Positions 28,642 to 38,517 of a stretch of DNA of 64,000 bases are shown one piece after another. The notes beneath the pieces were generated by a model that was given only the letters and a program-made list of their open reading frames with translations, ran no database searches and had not been told where the DNA came from. Position 1 is the first letter of the stretch. Each line of letters opens with the position of its first letter. The stretch covers positions 1-64,000 of the forward strand of contig JANYKN010000159.1 in the NCBI GenBank assembly GCA_025361565.1, in the 5' to 3' direction. The DNA comes from Bacteroidota bacterium. GTDB taxonomy: Bacteria; Bacteroidota; Bacteroidia; Bacteroidales; NBLH01. The position numbers were made by a program, and so were the translations under genes.

Positions 28642-30453
28642 ATGTCCGAAAATAGTTCAAATCAATTTGATGCAATTATTAGGGTTCTTCCTGATAGACC
28701 AGGGGTTTATGAGTTTTTCAACAAGGAAGGAGTTATTATTTATGTTGGTAAAGCCAAGAACCTGAAGAAGCGAGTTTCTTCTTATTTTGTTAAGACTCAT
28801 GATTCAGCAAAGACCCGAATTTTAGTCCGGAGTATTGTTGATATTAAACATATCGTTGTAGAAACTGAAACAGATGCATTATTATTGGAAAATAATCTGA
28901 TAAAAAAATATCAGCCACGTTACAATGTTCTGCTCAAAGATGATAAAACTTATCCGTGGATTTGCATTAAGAATGAACCTTTTCCTCGTGTGTTTTACAC
29001 AAGAAATATGATTAAAGATGGGTCAAAATACTATGGACCTTTTACTTCGGTGTTGATGGTTCGTACCATTCTTGATTTGTTTAAGCAAATTTATATGTTA
29101 CGTTCTTGTAAGCTTAATTTAACTAGACAAAATATTGAAAATAAAAAATTTAAAGTCTGTTTAGAATACCATATAGGAAATTGCAAAGGACCATGTATCA
29201 ATGGGCAAAGTGCTGCAGATTACGACGAATCAATAGAGCATATTCATTATATTTTAAAGGGAAATATTGGTCAGGTAATTCAAATGCTTAAAACAAAAAT
29301 GAATCTAAGTGCTGAGCTTTTCAAGTATGAAGAGGCACATATTTTAAAGGAAAAGCTTGCATTGCTCGAAGGCTTTAAAAGCAAATCTACCATTGTTAAT
29401 CCTGACATTACAGATGTAGATGTATATTCCATTCTTGACGATGAAAATTTTGCGTATATTAATTTTTTGAAAGTTGTGAATGGTTCTATTATTCAGGTTC
29501 ATACTATTGAATTAAAGAAAATTTTGAATGAAACAAAAGAGGAATTATTACCTCTTGGAATTGTTGCTATTCGCGAGAAGTTTCATAGTGTTTCAAAAGA
29601 AATAATTGTTCCATTTGCTTTGGATTATCAAATTAATCTGGTAAAATTTACTATTCCACAAATTGGTGATAAGAAGAAATTATTGGAACTTTCAGAGAAA
29701 AATGTCAAATTCTACAGGCTTGATAAATTAAAGCAAATTGAAAATGTTGATCCTTTAAAGCATACCAAGCGTATTTTAAAAACACTTCAAGACGATTTAC
29801 GCTTGAAGGAATTACCGGTTCATATCGAATGTTTTGACAATTCAAATATTCAAGGAACCAATCCTGTGGCTGCATGCGTAGTTTTTAGAAATGCAAAACC
29901 ATCAAAAAAGGATTATCGGCATTTCAATATAAAAACAGTTGAAGGGCCTAACGATTTTGCTTCGATGGAAGAAATAATATACCGGCGATATAAACGCCTG
30001 TTGGATGAGGAAAAGGATTTGCCCCAACTAATAATCATTGATGGTGGTAAAGGACAGTTGAGTGCGGCATTAAGTAGTATTGATAAACTTGGTTTACGAG
30101 GGCGTATTTCTATTATCGGAATTGCAAAACGTCTTGAAGAAATTTATTTTCCTGGTGATTCAGTACCACTTTATCTTGATAAAAATTCGGAATCTCTAAA
30201 AGTAATTCAGCAAGCAAGAAATGAAGCACACCGTTTTGGAATTACTTTTCATCGGGATAAAAGATCTAAAGATTTTCTAAAATCCGAATTGTCGGAAATT
30301 GATGGAGTAGGAGAGAAAACAATTGAAGTTTTATTTTCAAGTTTTGGTTCCATAAAAAAGATTAAAAATGCGGATCTTGACCAATTAAAAAATTTAATTG
30401 GTGATGCAAAAGCAAAATTGGTTTTGGACTTTTTTAATTCGGAAAATTCCTAA
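28642..30453 (+). CDS. uvrC: Excinuclease ABC subunit C
   Basis: A 603-residue UvrC, the dual-incision nuclease of nucleotide excision repair. It has an N-terminal GIY-YIG nuclease (PGVYEFFNKEGVIIYVGKAKNLKKR), the CLEYHIGNCKGPC segment, a UVR-type helical region (about 210-240), the RNase H-like incision domain (ECFDNSNIQGTNPVAACVVF, LIIIDGGKGQL) and a C-terminal helix-hairpin-helix (IDGVGEKTIEVLFSSFGSI). Length and motifs are normal. Confidence 0.97.
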   Translation: MSENSSNQFDAIIRVLPDRPGVYEFFNKEGVIIYVGKAKNLKKRVSSYFVKTHDSAKTRILVRSIVDIKHIVVETETDALLLENNLIKKYQPRYNVLLKDDKTYPWICIKNEPFPRVFYTRNMIKDGSKYYGPFTSVLMVRTILDLFKQIYMLRSCKLNLTRQNIENKKFKVCLEYHIGNCKGPCINGQSAADYDESIEHIHYILKGNIGQVIQMLKTKMNLSAELFKYEEAHILKEKLALLEGFKSKSTIVNPDITDVDVYSILDDENFAYINFLKVVNGSIIQVHTIELKKILNETKEELLPLGIVAIREKFHSVSKEIIVPFALDYQINLVKFTIPQIGDKKKLLELSEKNVKFYRLDKLKQIENVDPLKHTKRILKTLQDDLRLKELPVHIECFDNSNIQGTNPVAACVVFRNAKPSKKDYRHFNIKTVEGPNDFASMEEIIYRRYKRLLDEEKDLPQLIIIDGGKGQLSAALSSIDKLGLRGRISIIGIAKRLEEIYFPGDSVPLYLDKNSESLKVIQQARNEAHRFGITFHRDKRSKDFLKSELSEIDGVGEKTIEVLFSSFGSIKKIKNADLDQLKNLIGDAKAKLVLDFFNSENS

Positions 30454-30835
30454 GTTTTACTTGCAGAAAGTCTAAAATTTGATACTAAATTGTGACCTTC
30501 TTAATTTGCTGAATTACATTAATATCCTTCGCTTTTTATTCTATTTAAACCTTCTGAGAATTGAATATTTTATTCTTATCCTTACCTTGGGCTTGCATAT
30601 TTTGTTCTAATGGGGCTAAAATTTTATGTTTTAAATTTCAAACTTATTTTTACAATGAATGTTTGTAAACTTTTTCAATTTTAAAATTTCATTTCAATTT
30701 GAAGTAAAAGATATATTGATTTCATTTTTGATTTAAAAAATATGTTCCACGTGAAACATATTTTTAAATGAATTCATTTGGAAGATAATTTTAGTTTTTC
30801 AATTAATGTATGGATATTTTTCGAGACAATATAAA
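30454..30835. other. Intergenic region uvrC/acyl-CoA dehydrogenase
   Basis: 382 bases between convergent genes. The only recognisable element is the third parS-like site (30743-30758); the rest is AT-rich and holds no convincing gene. Confidence 0.5.
30743..30758. other. parS-like ParB-binding site 3
   Basis: TGTTCCACGTGAAACA, identical to the well-known Bacillus-type parS sequence. It is embedded in a longer inverted repeat (30736-30765) with a single mismatched pair and flanked by A and T runs, so it may also act as a bidirectional terminator between the two convergent genes. Confidence 0.88.
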
Positions 30836-32014
30836 TTATGAAAATGATGATATTCCTGTCGCATCCAAACCAGTTATCAATAGATGAATGTCATGTGTTC
30901 CTTCATAGGTCACAACTGATTCTAAATTCATCATATGCCTCATAATAGGAAAATCTCCTGTAATTCCTATTGCACCTAAAATCTGCCTGCATTCGCGAGC
31001 CACATCCATTGCCATTTTCACGTTGTTACGTTTAGCCATAGATATTTGGGCTGGGTTTGCTCTATTATCATTTTTGAGCACACCCAAACGCCAGGCTAAA
31101 AGTTGAGCTTTAGCTATTTCAGTTATCATTTCGGCAAGTTTTTTTTGCACCAATTGAAAGGTCGCAATGGGCACCCCAAATTGATTTCTTTCGAGCGAAT
31201 ACTTTAAAGCAACGCTATAGCAATCGAGTGCTAAACCTATTGATCCCCAAGCTATTCCGTATCTAGCGGAATTAAGGCACATCATGGGTCCTTTTAAACC
31301 TTCCACGCCAGGCAAAATATGAGTTGATGGCACTAGTACGTCATCAAATACCAATTCGCCTGTTAGAGATGCCCTTAATGACCATTTCCGTGATATTTCC
31401 GGTGCTGTAAATCCTGCCATTCCTTTTTCAATGATTGCACCTCTCACAATATTATTTTCATCTTTAGCCCAAACAACTGCAATATCTGCGATTGGTGAAT
31501 TTGTAATCCACATTTTTGAACCATTCAGAATATAATCATTATTTTTCAATTTTAACCTGCATTCCATTCCAGAAGGGTTTGAACCATGGTTTGGCTCTGT
31601 TAAACCAAAACAGCCAATCAATTCTCCTGAAGCTAGTCCAGGTAAATATTTTCTTTTTTGTTCTTCGCTACCAAATGCAAAAATTGGATACATTACCAGA
31701 GAAGTTTGCACTGATGCAATTGAACGAATGGCTGAATCACCAGCTTCAAGTTCCTGCATAATAAGACCATAAGAAATTTGATCCAATCCGGAACCACCGT
31801 AATTTTGTGGAATAAATGAACCCAATATACCAAGTTTGCCCATTTCTTTTATCAAATGAATTGGCGATTCGTGTTTTTGGGCATATTCGTCAATAATTGG
31901 CCTTACACTCCTGTTTACCCATTCCTTTGTAGATTGCCTTATCAGCTTGTGTTCGTCTGTATAATAATCATCCAGAAGATAATAATCTTGTATACTTTTA
32001 GTATTCATATTCAT
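30836..32014 (-). CDS. Acyl-CoA dehydrogenase, glutaryl-CoA dehydrogenase-like
   Basis: About 392 residues from the ATG at 32014 (a TTG start 15 bases upstream is less likely). It has the acyl-CoA dehydrogenase fold: FAD-binding segments CFGLTEPNHGSNPSG and WITNSP, the flavin-contact ERNQFGVPIATFQLVQ, and a C-terminal RHMMNLESVVTYEGTHDIH with the active-site Glu in YEGT. These place it with glutaryl-CoA dehydrogenases, which oxidise and decarboxylate glutaryl-CoA to crotonyl-CoA. Substrate is by similarity only; no etf genes are adjacent. Confidence 0.9.
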   Translation of the reverse strand: MNMNTKSIQDYYLLDDYYTDEHKLIRQSTKEWVNRSVRPIIDEYAQKHESPIHLIKEMGKLGILGSFIPQNYGGSGLDQISYGLIMQELEAGDSAIRSIASVQTSLVMYPIFAFGSEEQKRKYLPGLASGELIGCFGLTEPNHGSNPSGMECRLKLKNNDYILNGSKMWITNSPIADIAVVWAKDENNIVRGAIIEKGMAGFTAPEISRKWSLRASLTGELVFDDVLVPSTHILPGVEGLKGPMMCLNSARYGIAWGSIGLALDCYSVALKYSLERNQFGVPIATFQLVQKKLAEMITEIAKAQLLAWRLGVLKNDNRANPAQISMAKRNNVKMAMDVARECRQILGAIGITGDFPIMRHMMNLESVVTYEGTHDIHLLITGLDATGISSFS

Positions 32015-32299
32015 TTTTTTTGTAAACAAATTTAATCTTTTTAGGAATTGATTTTATATAAATGGCTGTCAATCATTAATAAAATAAATTCCATTTTAAA
32101 TTTTTCATTCTAAAGTCATTTCATATCTGATCATTTATTATAAGTTGATTCCGATAATTTGGACTTTGATAAAAAATATTTTGTTATATATATTTGTCAT
32201 TTTGGACATTATAATAATAATAATTTTTGTTTTACAATTTCTTTTGCGAATTTTGAAAAATTATTAGAATCTATCGTTGATTGTTTAATACTAATTTCA

Positions 32300-33196
32300 A
32301 TGCAAAATACAACTGTTCCTACAGTACTTCAAACTTCAAATATAGATTCAACCAGCTATATATATCATTCTTCCAATCTGGATGTTCCTTTAGCTGATTA
32401 CTTTTTAAGCTTCAAATACTTAACTTCGGCAGATAAGGTGCAAACAACTGATAGGTTAAGTACATCGAAGATTGTTAAAAAGCCGGATAATACATCAAGT
32501 TCACAAAATTTTTCATTTCAATATTCGGATTTTGTTCTGCTTGTCATTATTTTACTTTTTTCAATGCTTGCATATATTCGTTTTTATGGTAAAAATTATC
32601 TCAATAAGGTAGTTACTTCTATTTTTAATTATTCTTATTCCTCCTCATTCTTCAAAGAAAAAAATCTAGCTTTCGTATTGAATAATAATCTGTTACTTAT
32701 TGTTTTTTATATTTCGTCTGCAATGATAATGGGTGTCATCATCGATTATTTTGGAATTTCAGGATTACAAACAGGCAAATGGTTTCAGTTTTTTGTTGAC
32801 TTGACCATTATTTTGGTAATGGTCGTTTCCTATAAACTTATTTACAGGCTATGTGGCTTAATTTTTGGTCAATATCGTATTGTATCTGATTATTTATTTT
32901 ATTTAGGGAATTTATTAAAAATTACGGGGATATTTTACCTGATAATGCTGTTGGGCGCATTTTTTTCAAATGATTCATGGAAATTTATTTTTATTTATTT
33001 AACAATATTAATAACTGTTTTTGTGTATTTTATCAAAATTACACGAATAATTTCCATATTATTTAAAAATCGATTTTCGTTATACTATTTGATTTTGTAC
33101 TTTTGTGCCCTTGAAATAGTTCCTATAATGCTGTTATTTAAAATTTTATTGCTGATTAGTCGAAATAATTTTCATTTTTTCAACGTATTGGTTTAA
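32300..33196 (+). CDS. DUF4271 membrane protein
   Basis: About 298 residues from the ATG at 32300; a TTG-started longer form from 32159 is unlikely. It has a hydrophilic N-terminal part, then six or seven transmembrane helices (first at about residue 77). The family (DUF4271) is specific to Bacteroidota, almost always located directly upstream of hemD, as here with a 64-base gap. Function unknown; a link to haem synthesis or its membrane use is suggested only by this conserved position. Confidence 0.8.
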   Translation: MQNTTVPTVLQTSNIDSTSYIYHSSNLDVPLADYFLSFKYLTSADKVQTTDRLSTSKIVKKPDNTSSSQNFSFQYSDFVLLVIILLFSMLAYIRFYGKNYLNKVVTSIFNYSYSSSFFKEKNLAFVLNNNLLLIVFYISSAMIMGVIIDYFGISGLQTGKWFQFFVDLTIILVMVVSYKLIYRLCGLIFGQYRIVSDYLFYLGNLLKITGIFYLIMLLGAFFSNDSWKFIFIYLTILITVFVYFIKITRIISILFKNRFSLYYLILYFCALEIVPIMLLFKILLLISRNNFHFFNVLV

Positions 33197-33260
33197 GAAT
33201 TGTATCTAAGTATTATACAGTATTTCAGTTATTTAAAAGTATTAACCAAATAATTTCGGC

Positions 33261-34004
33261 GTGAAAATTAAAAAGATTCTAGTATCTCAACCACAACCCG
33301 AGAACAATCATTCACCCTTTTTCGAGCTAGCAAAAAAGAACAATATTACTATTGATTTTCGCCCTTTTATTCATGTAGAAGGTGTTTGCATTAAAGAATT
33401 TCGCAAACAGAAAATCAATGTGCTTGAACACACAGGGGTTATTTTTACCAGTCGAACATCAGTTGATCATTTTTTCAGAATTACCAAAGAATTAAAGTTG
33501 AATATTCCTGAAACAATGAAGTATTTTTGTATTAACGAGGCCACAGCCTTCTATTTGCAAAAGTATATCGTTTACAGGAAAAGGAAAATATTTTACGGAA
33601 AAGGAAAATTTGAAGAACTGATTGAAGTGTTATTGAAACATAGTGAGGAAAATTATCTTGTTCCTTTGTCTGATATGCATAAGCAGGACATTCCTAAAAA
33701 GTTGCGTAAGTTTAAATTAAAATTTACTGCAGCAACTTTTTATAAAACTGTGAGCAGCGATTTATCTGATTTAGCAGATGTTAATTATGATATTTTGGTT
33801 TTTTATAGTCCTTCGGGGATTAAATCACTTTTCCAAAATTTTCCTAATTTTCAGCAAAACGATATTAAGATTGCTTCTTTTGGCCTGAGTACAGCAAAAG
33901 CTGTTAAGGAAGCAGGTTTAAGACTTGATATTCAAGCACCTATGCCAAAAGCTCCATCAATGACAATGGCTCTTGAAAACTTTATCGAAAAGCATAATAA
34001 ATAA
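33261..34004 (+). CDS. hemD: Uroporphyrinogen-III synthase
   Basis: A 247-residue HemD that cyclises hydroxymethylbilane to uroporphyrinogen III. It starts with GTG and the typical VKIKKILVSQPQP strand, with the GVIFTSRTSVDHFF and DILVFYSPSGIKSLF motifs and C-terminal IASFGLSTAKAVKEAGL. HemD sequences are poorly conserved, but these motifs and the DUF4271 neighbour make the call firm. A strong terminator starts at the stop codon. Confidence 0.92.
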   Translation: MKIKKILVSQPQPENNHSPFFELAKKNNITIDFRPFIHVEGVCIKEFRKQKINVLEHTGVIFTSRTSVDHFFRITKELKLNIPETMKYFCINEATAFYLQKYIVYRKRKIFYGKGKFEELIEVLLKHSEENYLVPLSDMHKQDIPKKLRKFKLKFTAATFYKTVSSDLSDLADVNYDILVFYSPSGIKSLFQNFPNFQQNDIKIASFGLSTAKAVKEAGLRLDIQAPMPKAPSMTMALENFIEKHNK

Positions 34005-34030
34005 AGGGGCTTTTGCCCCTTTTTTTTTTG
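34003..34030 (+). terminator. Rho-independent terminator after hemD
   Basis: Stem AAGGGGC (34004-34010) / GCCCCTT (34015-34021) with a TTTT loop and a long T run to 34029. It overlaps the last base of the hemD stop codon, so hemD and rnpA should be largely separate transcripts. Confidence 0.9.
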
Positions 34031-34062
34031 CGCACTTTTGTCAATTATACTTAAAATTTTAG

Positions 34063-34473
34063 ATGAAATTCTCTTACCCCAAAAAAGAACGACTTTGCAG
34101 TAAAATTCTCATTGAAAGGCTTTTCAATGATGGCAAAGTGATCTATGAGTTTCCTCTCAAAGTTCTTTGGCTTGAATCTGAATTAACTGAGAATGTTCCG
34201 GTTCAATCTATCCTAAATGTTTCTAAACGTAGATTTAAAAGAGCAGTTAAGCGCAATCTTTTAAAACGTCGCATGCGCGAAGCTTTTCGGTTGAATAATC
34301 ATGAATTTTATGAAACACTACAAACCAGGAACTTGCAGATTGCAATCATGATTTTGTATAACAATAATACAATTTTGGAATATTCTGTGATAGAGGCAGG
34401 TATGAAAAATATTCTAAATAAAATTATGCTTAAAATAGGCCCAAAGAATGAAATCAGTAGTTCTAAGTCTTAA
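34063..34473 (+). CDS. rnpA: Ribonuclease P protein component
   Basis: A 136-residue basic protein, the protein subunit of RNase P that trims tRNA 5' ends. The RNA-binding signature NVSKRRFKRAVKRNLLKRRMREAFR (about residues 48-72) is clear. In many bacteria rnpA is next to rpmH and dnaA at the origin; here it follows hemD, as in other Bacteroidota. Confidence 0.95.
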   Translation: MKFSYPKKERLCSKILIERLFNDGKVIYEFPLKVLWLESELTENVPVQSILNVSKRRFKRAVKRNLLKRRMREAFRLNNHEFYETLQTRNLQIAIMILYNNNTILEYSVIEAGMKNILNKIMLKIGPKNEISSSKS

Positions 34474-35075
34474 TTTAATTACAACCACGTTAAGTTATTG
34501 ATATACAGTCAAATAAATACATGTTTAATGAGGTTTTTGAAATGATGAATTTCTAAAAAAAAACTCAAACCTTACTTCATTACGAGTAAAGCGAAGTAAT
34601 CCCAAGCCATTCACTCTGAATCTAATTCATTTATAAAGCCTGTTTTAATTGTATATAGCGACTGCTTCGCTCGGCTCGCAGTGACGTTTGATGCTTAAGC
34701 TTTTATACTTATATATTTTTTCAATAAACTAATATCGTGAAATAATTTAATTCTATGCTTATAGATTTTAATAAATAACAATTTACCAATTTTAAAGTAT
34801 GATTTATAATTTTTAAGGTTTTCAATTACTGTTTTTAATTTTCAAAATACCGATTACAATTTTATAAAAATATAATACTTCTATTTTAGGTAATTTGCAT
34901 GATATTTGTTATTTTTATATTTTGTAAAGTACAGAAAATCAAAAATATATGAGGCTTATTGAATTTAAATAAAGGTGTACAAAATGTATAATTTAAATAA
35001 ATAGAAATTACAGTTTATTGGGTTTACATTTTTATATGGTTTTTTGATTATCAGTTATATAAAATATATCATGTG
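34474..35075. other. Intergenic region rnpA/ctp with a repeat element
   Basis: About 600 AT-rich bases between two plus-strand genes. It contains the inverted-repeat element at 34574-34690 and no convincing gene. The second half (34700-35070) is very AT-rich and should hold the promoter of the protease gene. Confidence 0.5.
34574..34690. repeat. Dispersed inverted-repeat element, copy A
   Basis: Imperfect inverted arms around AGCGAAG/CTTCGCT cores: left arm CATTACGAGTAAAGCGAAG, right arm CTTCGCTCGGCTCGCAGTG. The reverse complement of the right arm matches the left arm at about 19 of 28 positions. A related element lies at 44704-44809. The GC content is much higher than that of the surroundings. 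Confidence 0.7.
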
Positions 35076-36740
35076 ATGAAAAAGTTGAAATTTTTGAAGA
35101 GTTGGCGTTCCATCGTTATTGCGGTTACAATAGGAGTATTTTCTACACTTTTTATAGCCTTTGATGATACAGATGATTTTGAGCTCGCCAAAAATATGGA
35201 CATCTACCATACGCTAATCCGTGAATTAAGATTATACTATGTGGATGATATTGAAATTTCTAAAGTGTTTAAAACAAGTATTGACGACATGCTTGCTACT
35301 TTAGATCCCTATACAGTTTATTATCCCGAATCGGAAATAGAGGATTTTAAATTTATGACAACCGGGCAATATGGAGGAATTGGCGCTCTTATTCGTACAG
35401 AAAAAGATAAAATAATTATTGAAGAAGTATATGAGAATTATCCTGCTGCTAAAGCCGGCTTAAAGGTTGGTGATATCATAAAAAAAGTTGGCGATCACGA
35501 AGCACGCACTGCCAATTACGATGATGTTAGTATTTTAATGAAAGGGCTTCCAGATACTGAAATAGAAATTACTGTTTTAAGGCCAACTGACAACAAGTTG
35601 TATGTAAAAAAATTAATTCGTGAAAAAATTACCGTTGAAAATGTTCCATTTTATGGCATGCTCAACGATAATACCGGTTATATTTATCTTACAGGGTTTA
35701 CACAAAATGCTTATAACGAAGTGAAGAATGCACTAATAAAGTTGAAGGAGCAGAACGCAAACCGAATTGTTCTGGATATTAGAAGTAACCCTGGCGGATT
35801 ATTGATTGAAGCTGTTAATATTGTAAGCTTATTCGTTGAAAAAGGTACTCCGATTGTTAGCATGAAAGGTAAAATTAAAAACTCAAACCATAATTTTGTT
35901 ACAACTATTGATCCTGTTGATACTCAGATTCCTGTTTGTGTTTTGGTAAATCGGAATTCAGCGTCAGCTTCTGAAATAGTTTCTGGTGCAATGCAAGATC
36001 TGGATCGTGGGGTTATCGTTGGCGAACGTACTTATGGAAAAGGTTTGGTACAGGAAACCCGCGATTTGAGTTACAATGCAAAACTAAAAGTAACTACAGC
36101 AAAATATTATATTCCGAGCGGAAGATGTATACAAGCTTTAGATTATACTCATCGTAATCCTGATGGGAGTGTTGGGTATATACCGGATTCTCTTATTTCT
36201 GAGTTTAAAACAAAAGCAGGAAGAAAGGTATACAATGGTGGAGGTGTTAGTCCAGACGTCAAAATTGACGAATCATCCATAAGTTCTATTTCTCAATATC
36301 TTTTTTCGAACATGATTGTGTTTAATTATGCTACGATTTATGCTTCAAAACACGATTCTATTGCAAAGCCCAACACATTTACGTTATCTGATCAGGATTA
36401 CACTCAATTCATTGATTATGTTGTAGCTTTAAAAATTGAGTATAAATCCGAAACTCAAAAAGTTCTTGAAGAATTGGAAGAAACTGCAAAGAAGGAAAAA
36501 TATTATAAAAAGGCACAAACAGAAATTGATGGTTTAAAAAATGTCTTAAAACATGAGGTTAAAGACGATTTACTCTACTTTAAGGACGAAGTGAAGGATT
36601 TGTTGGAATCTGAAATTGTTAAGCGTTATTACTATCGCAAAGGGGCTATTTTAAAAAGTATTTCTGAAAATGTAAGTATAAAGAAAGCTATCGAAATTAT
36701 GAACGATCAAAATAAATATAACTCCCTGCTAAAGCCATAA
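35076..36740 (+). CDS. S41-family C-terminal processing protease
   Basis: A 554-residue exported protease of the CtpA/Tsp family. An N-terminal membrane anchor or signal (IVIAVTIGVFSTLFIAF) is followed by a PDZ domain (GGIGALIRTEKD to VGDIIKKVG, about residues 105-175) and the S41 core with the catalytic Ser in NRNSASASEIVSG and Lys in GERTYGKGLVQE. A C-terminal helical extension of about 130 residues follows. Such proteases trim C-termini of envelope proteins. The ATG at 35076 is used rather than the preceding GTG. A terminator follows. Confidence 0.94.
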   Translation: MKKLKFLKSWRSIVIAVTIGVFSTLFIAFDDTDDFELAKNMDIYHTLIRELRLYYVDDIEISKVFKTSIDDMLATLDPYTVYYPESEIEDFKFMTTGQYGGIGALIRTEKDKIIIEEVYENYPAAKAGLKVGDIIKKVGDHEARTANYDDVSILMKGLPDTEIEITVLRPTDNKLYVKKLIREKITVENVPFYGMLNDNTGYIYLTGFTQNAYNEVKNALIKLKEQNANRIVLDIRSNPGGLLIEAVNIVSLFVEKGTPIVSMKGKIKNSNHNFVTTIDPVDTQIPVCVLVNRNSASASEIVSGAMQDLDRGVIVGERTYGKGLVQETRDLSYNAKLKVTTAKYYIPSGRCIQALDYTHRNPDGSVGYIPDSLISEFKTKAGRKVYNGGGVSPDVKIDESSISSISQYLFSNMIVFNYATIYASKHDSIAKPNTFTLSDQDYTQFIDYVVALKIEYKSETQKVLEELEETAKKEKYYKKAQTEIDGLKNVLKHEVKDDLLYFKDEVKDLLESEIVKRYYYRKGAILKSISENVSIKKAIEIMNDQNKYNSLLKP

Positions 36741-36762
36741 TTGAATTTGAAAATGGTTTTTG

Positions 36763-36795
36763 AAAAAAGAGCATTCATTGGGATGCTCTTTTTTT
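36763..36795 (+). terminator. Rho-independent terminator after ctp
   Basis: Stem AAAAGAGCAT (36765-36774) / ATGCTCTTTT (36783-36792) with an 8-base loop and a T tract. It also has an A tract on the left and could terminate the convergent minus-strand gene. Confidence 0.88.
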
Positions 36796-36818
36796 ATTAA
36801 CACCCTTTAATTATAAAA

Positions 36819-37766
36819 TTAGTACAAAGTATCTATTTGGATAATGAATTTCACCGCATTTACAGGAATGGTATCTCGAAACTGAGAATAATTGAGGTCA
36901 TTTTTTATTAAAAACTTATAATATTCCTGTTTAAATTTGGCATTTAATAAGTTTGAAATAAGCTTTTTATAACTCGAATTATCCATTTCGGCCTCTTTGA
37001 ATCCCAAAATAGCCACTCCATTGTTGTCTGTTAAAGTCAAGTAACAGTTATACTTTATTTTAGTTGACGGAGTTCCTTCAAGTCTGTTAACTTTCAATTT
37101 TACCAATAGTTCCCATTCTTCATATGCACCAGAGGGTGTATGCATAATTTTTGTCGTGTCTTGAGCTATCGCTACATTTTTAGCAAGGTTACCTTGGATA
37201 ATAGTATCATATGGCATTACTTGATATGTAGAATGTTTTACTGGCCCCTGGTTCGCTATATAAATAATCCAAACTAAAAATAATACCACAATTGCGGCAG
37301 TAGTTATCGTTTTTGAATAGATTCCCATTTTCACCTGTTTGTCAATCAAAGAAAGTTCATCTTCAAGCACTTTTATGCGAGCCGTTAAATCATTGCTGCC
37401 TGCCGATGATATTTTCAAAAATGAGATATTTCGCGAAATAATGGATTTTAATTTGTCATAGTTTTCTTTTGAAAACCTTTTTTTAGGCTTGCGCCAAAAA
37501 ATTAAAATAATTCCAAATGTGTAAAGCGCTAATATCAATCTAATTGCCGATGTAATTGTTTTTCCTGACGAGGGTTTCGGAATATCATGCAATGCATTTA
37601 TATTTTCTTTGATAATTTCTATTCCTTGATCAAATGAATCTTTATCGGCTCCCAGACCATCTGTGTTTTTTACTCTATCGAAAAGAACATGCCCACAATA
37701 ATCACAAACAAAATCGTGTGGCTCCATATTAGCAGCACATTTAGGACAACTTGAATTTTGATTCAT
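36819..37766 (-). CDS. Zinc-ribbon, coiled-coil membrane protein of unknown function
   Basis: A 315-residue protein starting with a zinc ribbon (CPKCAANMEPHDFVCDYCGH, residues 7-26), then a hydrophobic segment (about 68-87), a predicted coiled coil (about 110-145), a transmembrane helix (about 148-170) and a roughly 140-residue extracytoplasmic domain. That end contains a KIKYNCYLTLTDNNGVAILGF-like beta segment. I do not recognise the family. The layout resembles membrane-anchored zinc-ribbon sensors or scaffolds. No partner is obvious. Confidence 0.7.
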   Translation of the reverse strand: MNQNSSCPKCAANMEPHDFVCDYCGHVLFDRVKNTDGLGADKDSFDQGIEIIKENINALHDIPKPSSGKTITSAIRLILALYTFGIILIFWRKPKKRFSKENYDKLKSIISRNISFLKISSAGSNDLTARIKVLEDELSLIDKQVKMGIYSKTITTAAIVVLFLVWIIYIANQGPVKHSTYQVMPYDTIIQGNLAKNVAIAQDTTKIMHTPSGAYEEWELLVKLKVNRLEGTPSTKIKYNCYLTLTDNNGVAILGFKEAEMDNSSYKKLISNLLNAKFKQEYYKFLIKNDLNYSQFRDTIPVNAVKFIIQIDTLY

Positions 37767-38517
37767 TTTGGATTGATTAAGGTTTTATTAATTTGAATAA
37801 ACTATAAATTACGCATTACAGTCTCAAACAAATTTAATCAATTATGATGATTCAATCAATATGGAGATGCTTTAACTTTTAACATCAAATTCATATTTGA
37901 ATATTTTAATTGTGTCAAAATATATGGTTTGATTTATGCAATGCAAATATTGTTACAGAAATATCTGTTTGTTTTAAGAAATTTATGATTTATATATCAA
38001 TTTAGCAATAAAATATTATTTGGAAAAGTATAATTAGTTATATATTAATAAAATATATAAGGTTTATTAAATGTTAAGATGAAATAAAATTATTCTTAAT
38101 TTGCTTAATGATTAATTTTAATTTATCCATATTTATTATTTTATTTTGGGAATAAACATGGTGATAGTTTTTATTTTTCATGTTTTACCATATCTTATAT
38201 TTTAAATATTATATGGTGATTAAATATGTAAACATCAAATAATTAATTAGATATGTGATTTTGTGCTTTATGTGTGTTTACCGATTTTTCATCAAAATTT
38301 AATGGATTTTGTTGCTATTACAATAAAGAATACATATAAATTATAAACAATAATTTACATTAATAGAATTATTTAGACATTTAGATTTTCATGCTTTACT
38401 TAAATAAACAGAAATTTACTAAAAAAATAGTTTTTTTACTTAAAGTATTTGTTTTATATAAAAATTTTTACTTAAATTTGTCTTTAATTAAAAATTGAGT
38501 TAAAACAGATTAACTAA
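37767..38517. other. Long AT-rich divergent intergenic region
   Basis: 751 bases between divergent genes, extremely AT-rich. The only element I can support is a promoter-like pair for the plus-strand gene (TTTG 38448-38451, TAAATTTG 38473-38480). No conserved RNA fold or gene was recognised. An upstream activator region or small RNA cannot be excluded. Confidence 0.45.
38448..38480 (+). promoter_or_regulatory. Bacteroidota-type promoter for the exported-protein/siaC1 unit
   Basis: TTTG at 38448-38451 and TAAATTTG at 38473-38480, separated by 21 bases, matching the -33 / -7 consensus of Bacteroidota. The predicted transcript would start about 30 bases before the ATG at 38518. Confidence 0.6.
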
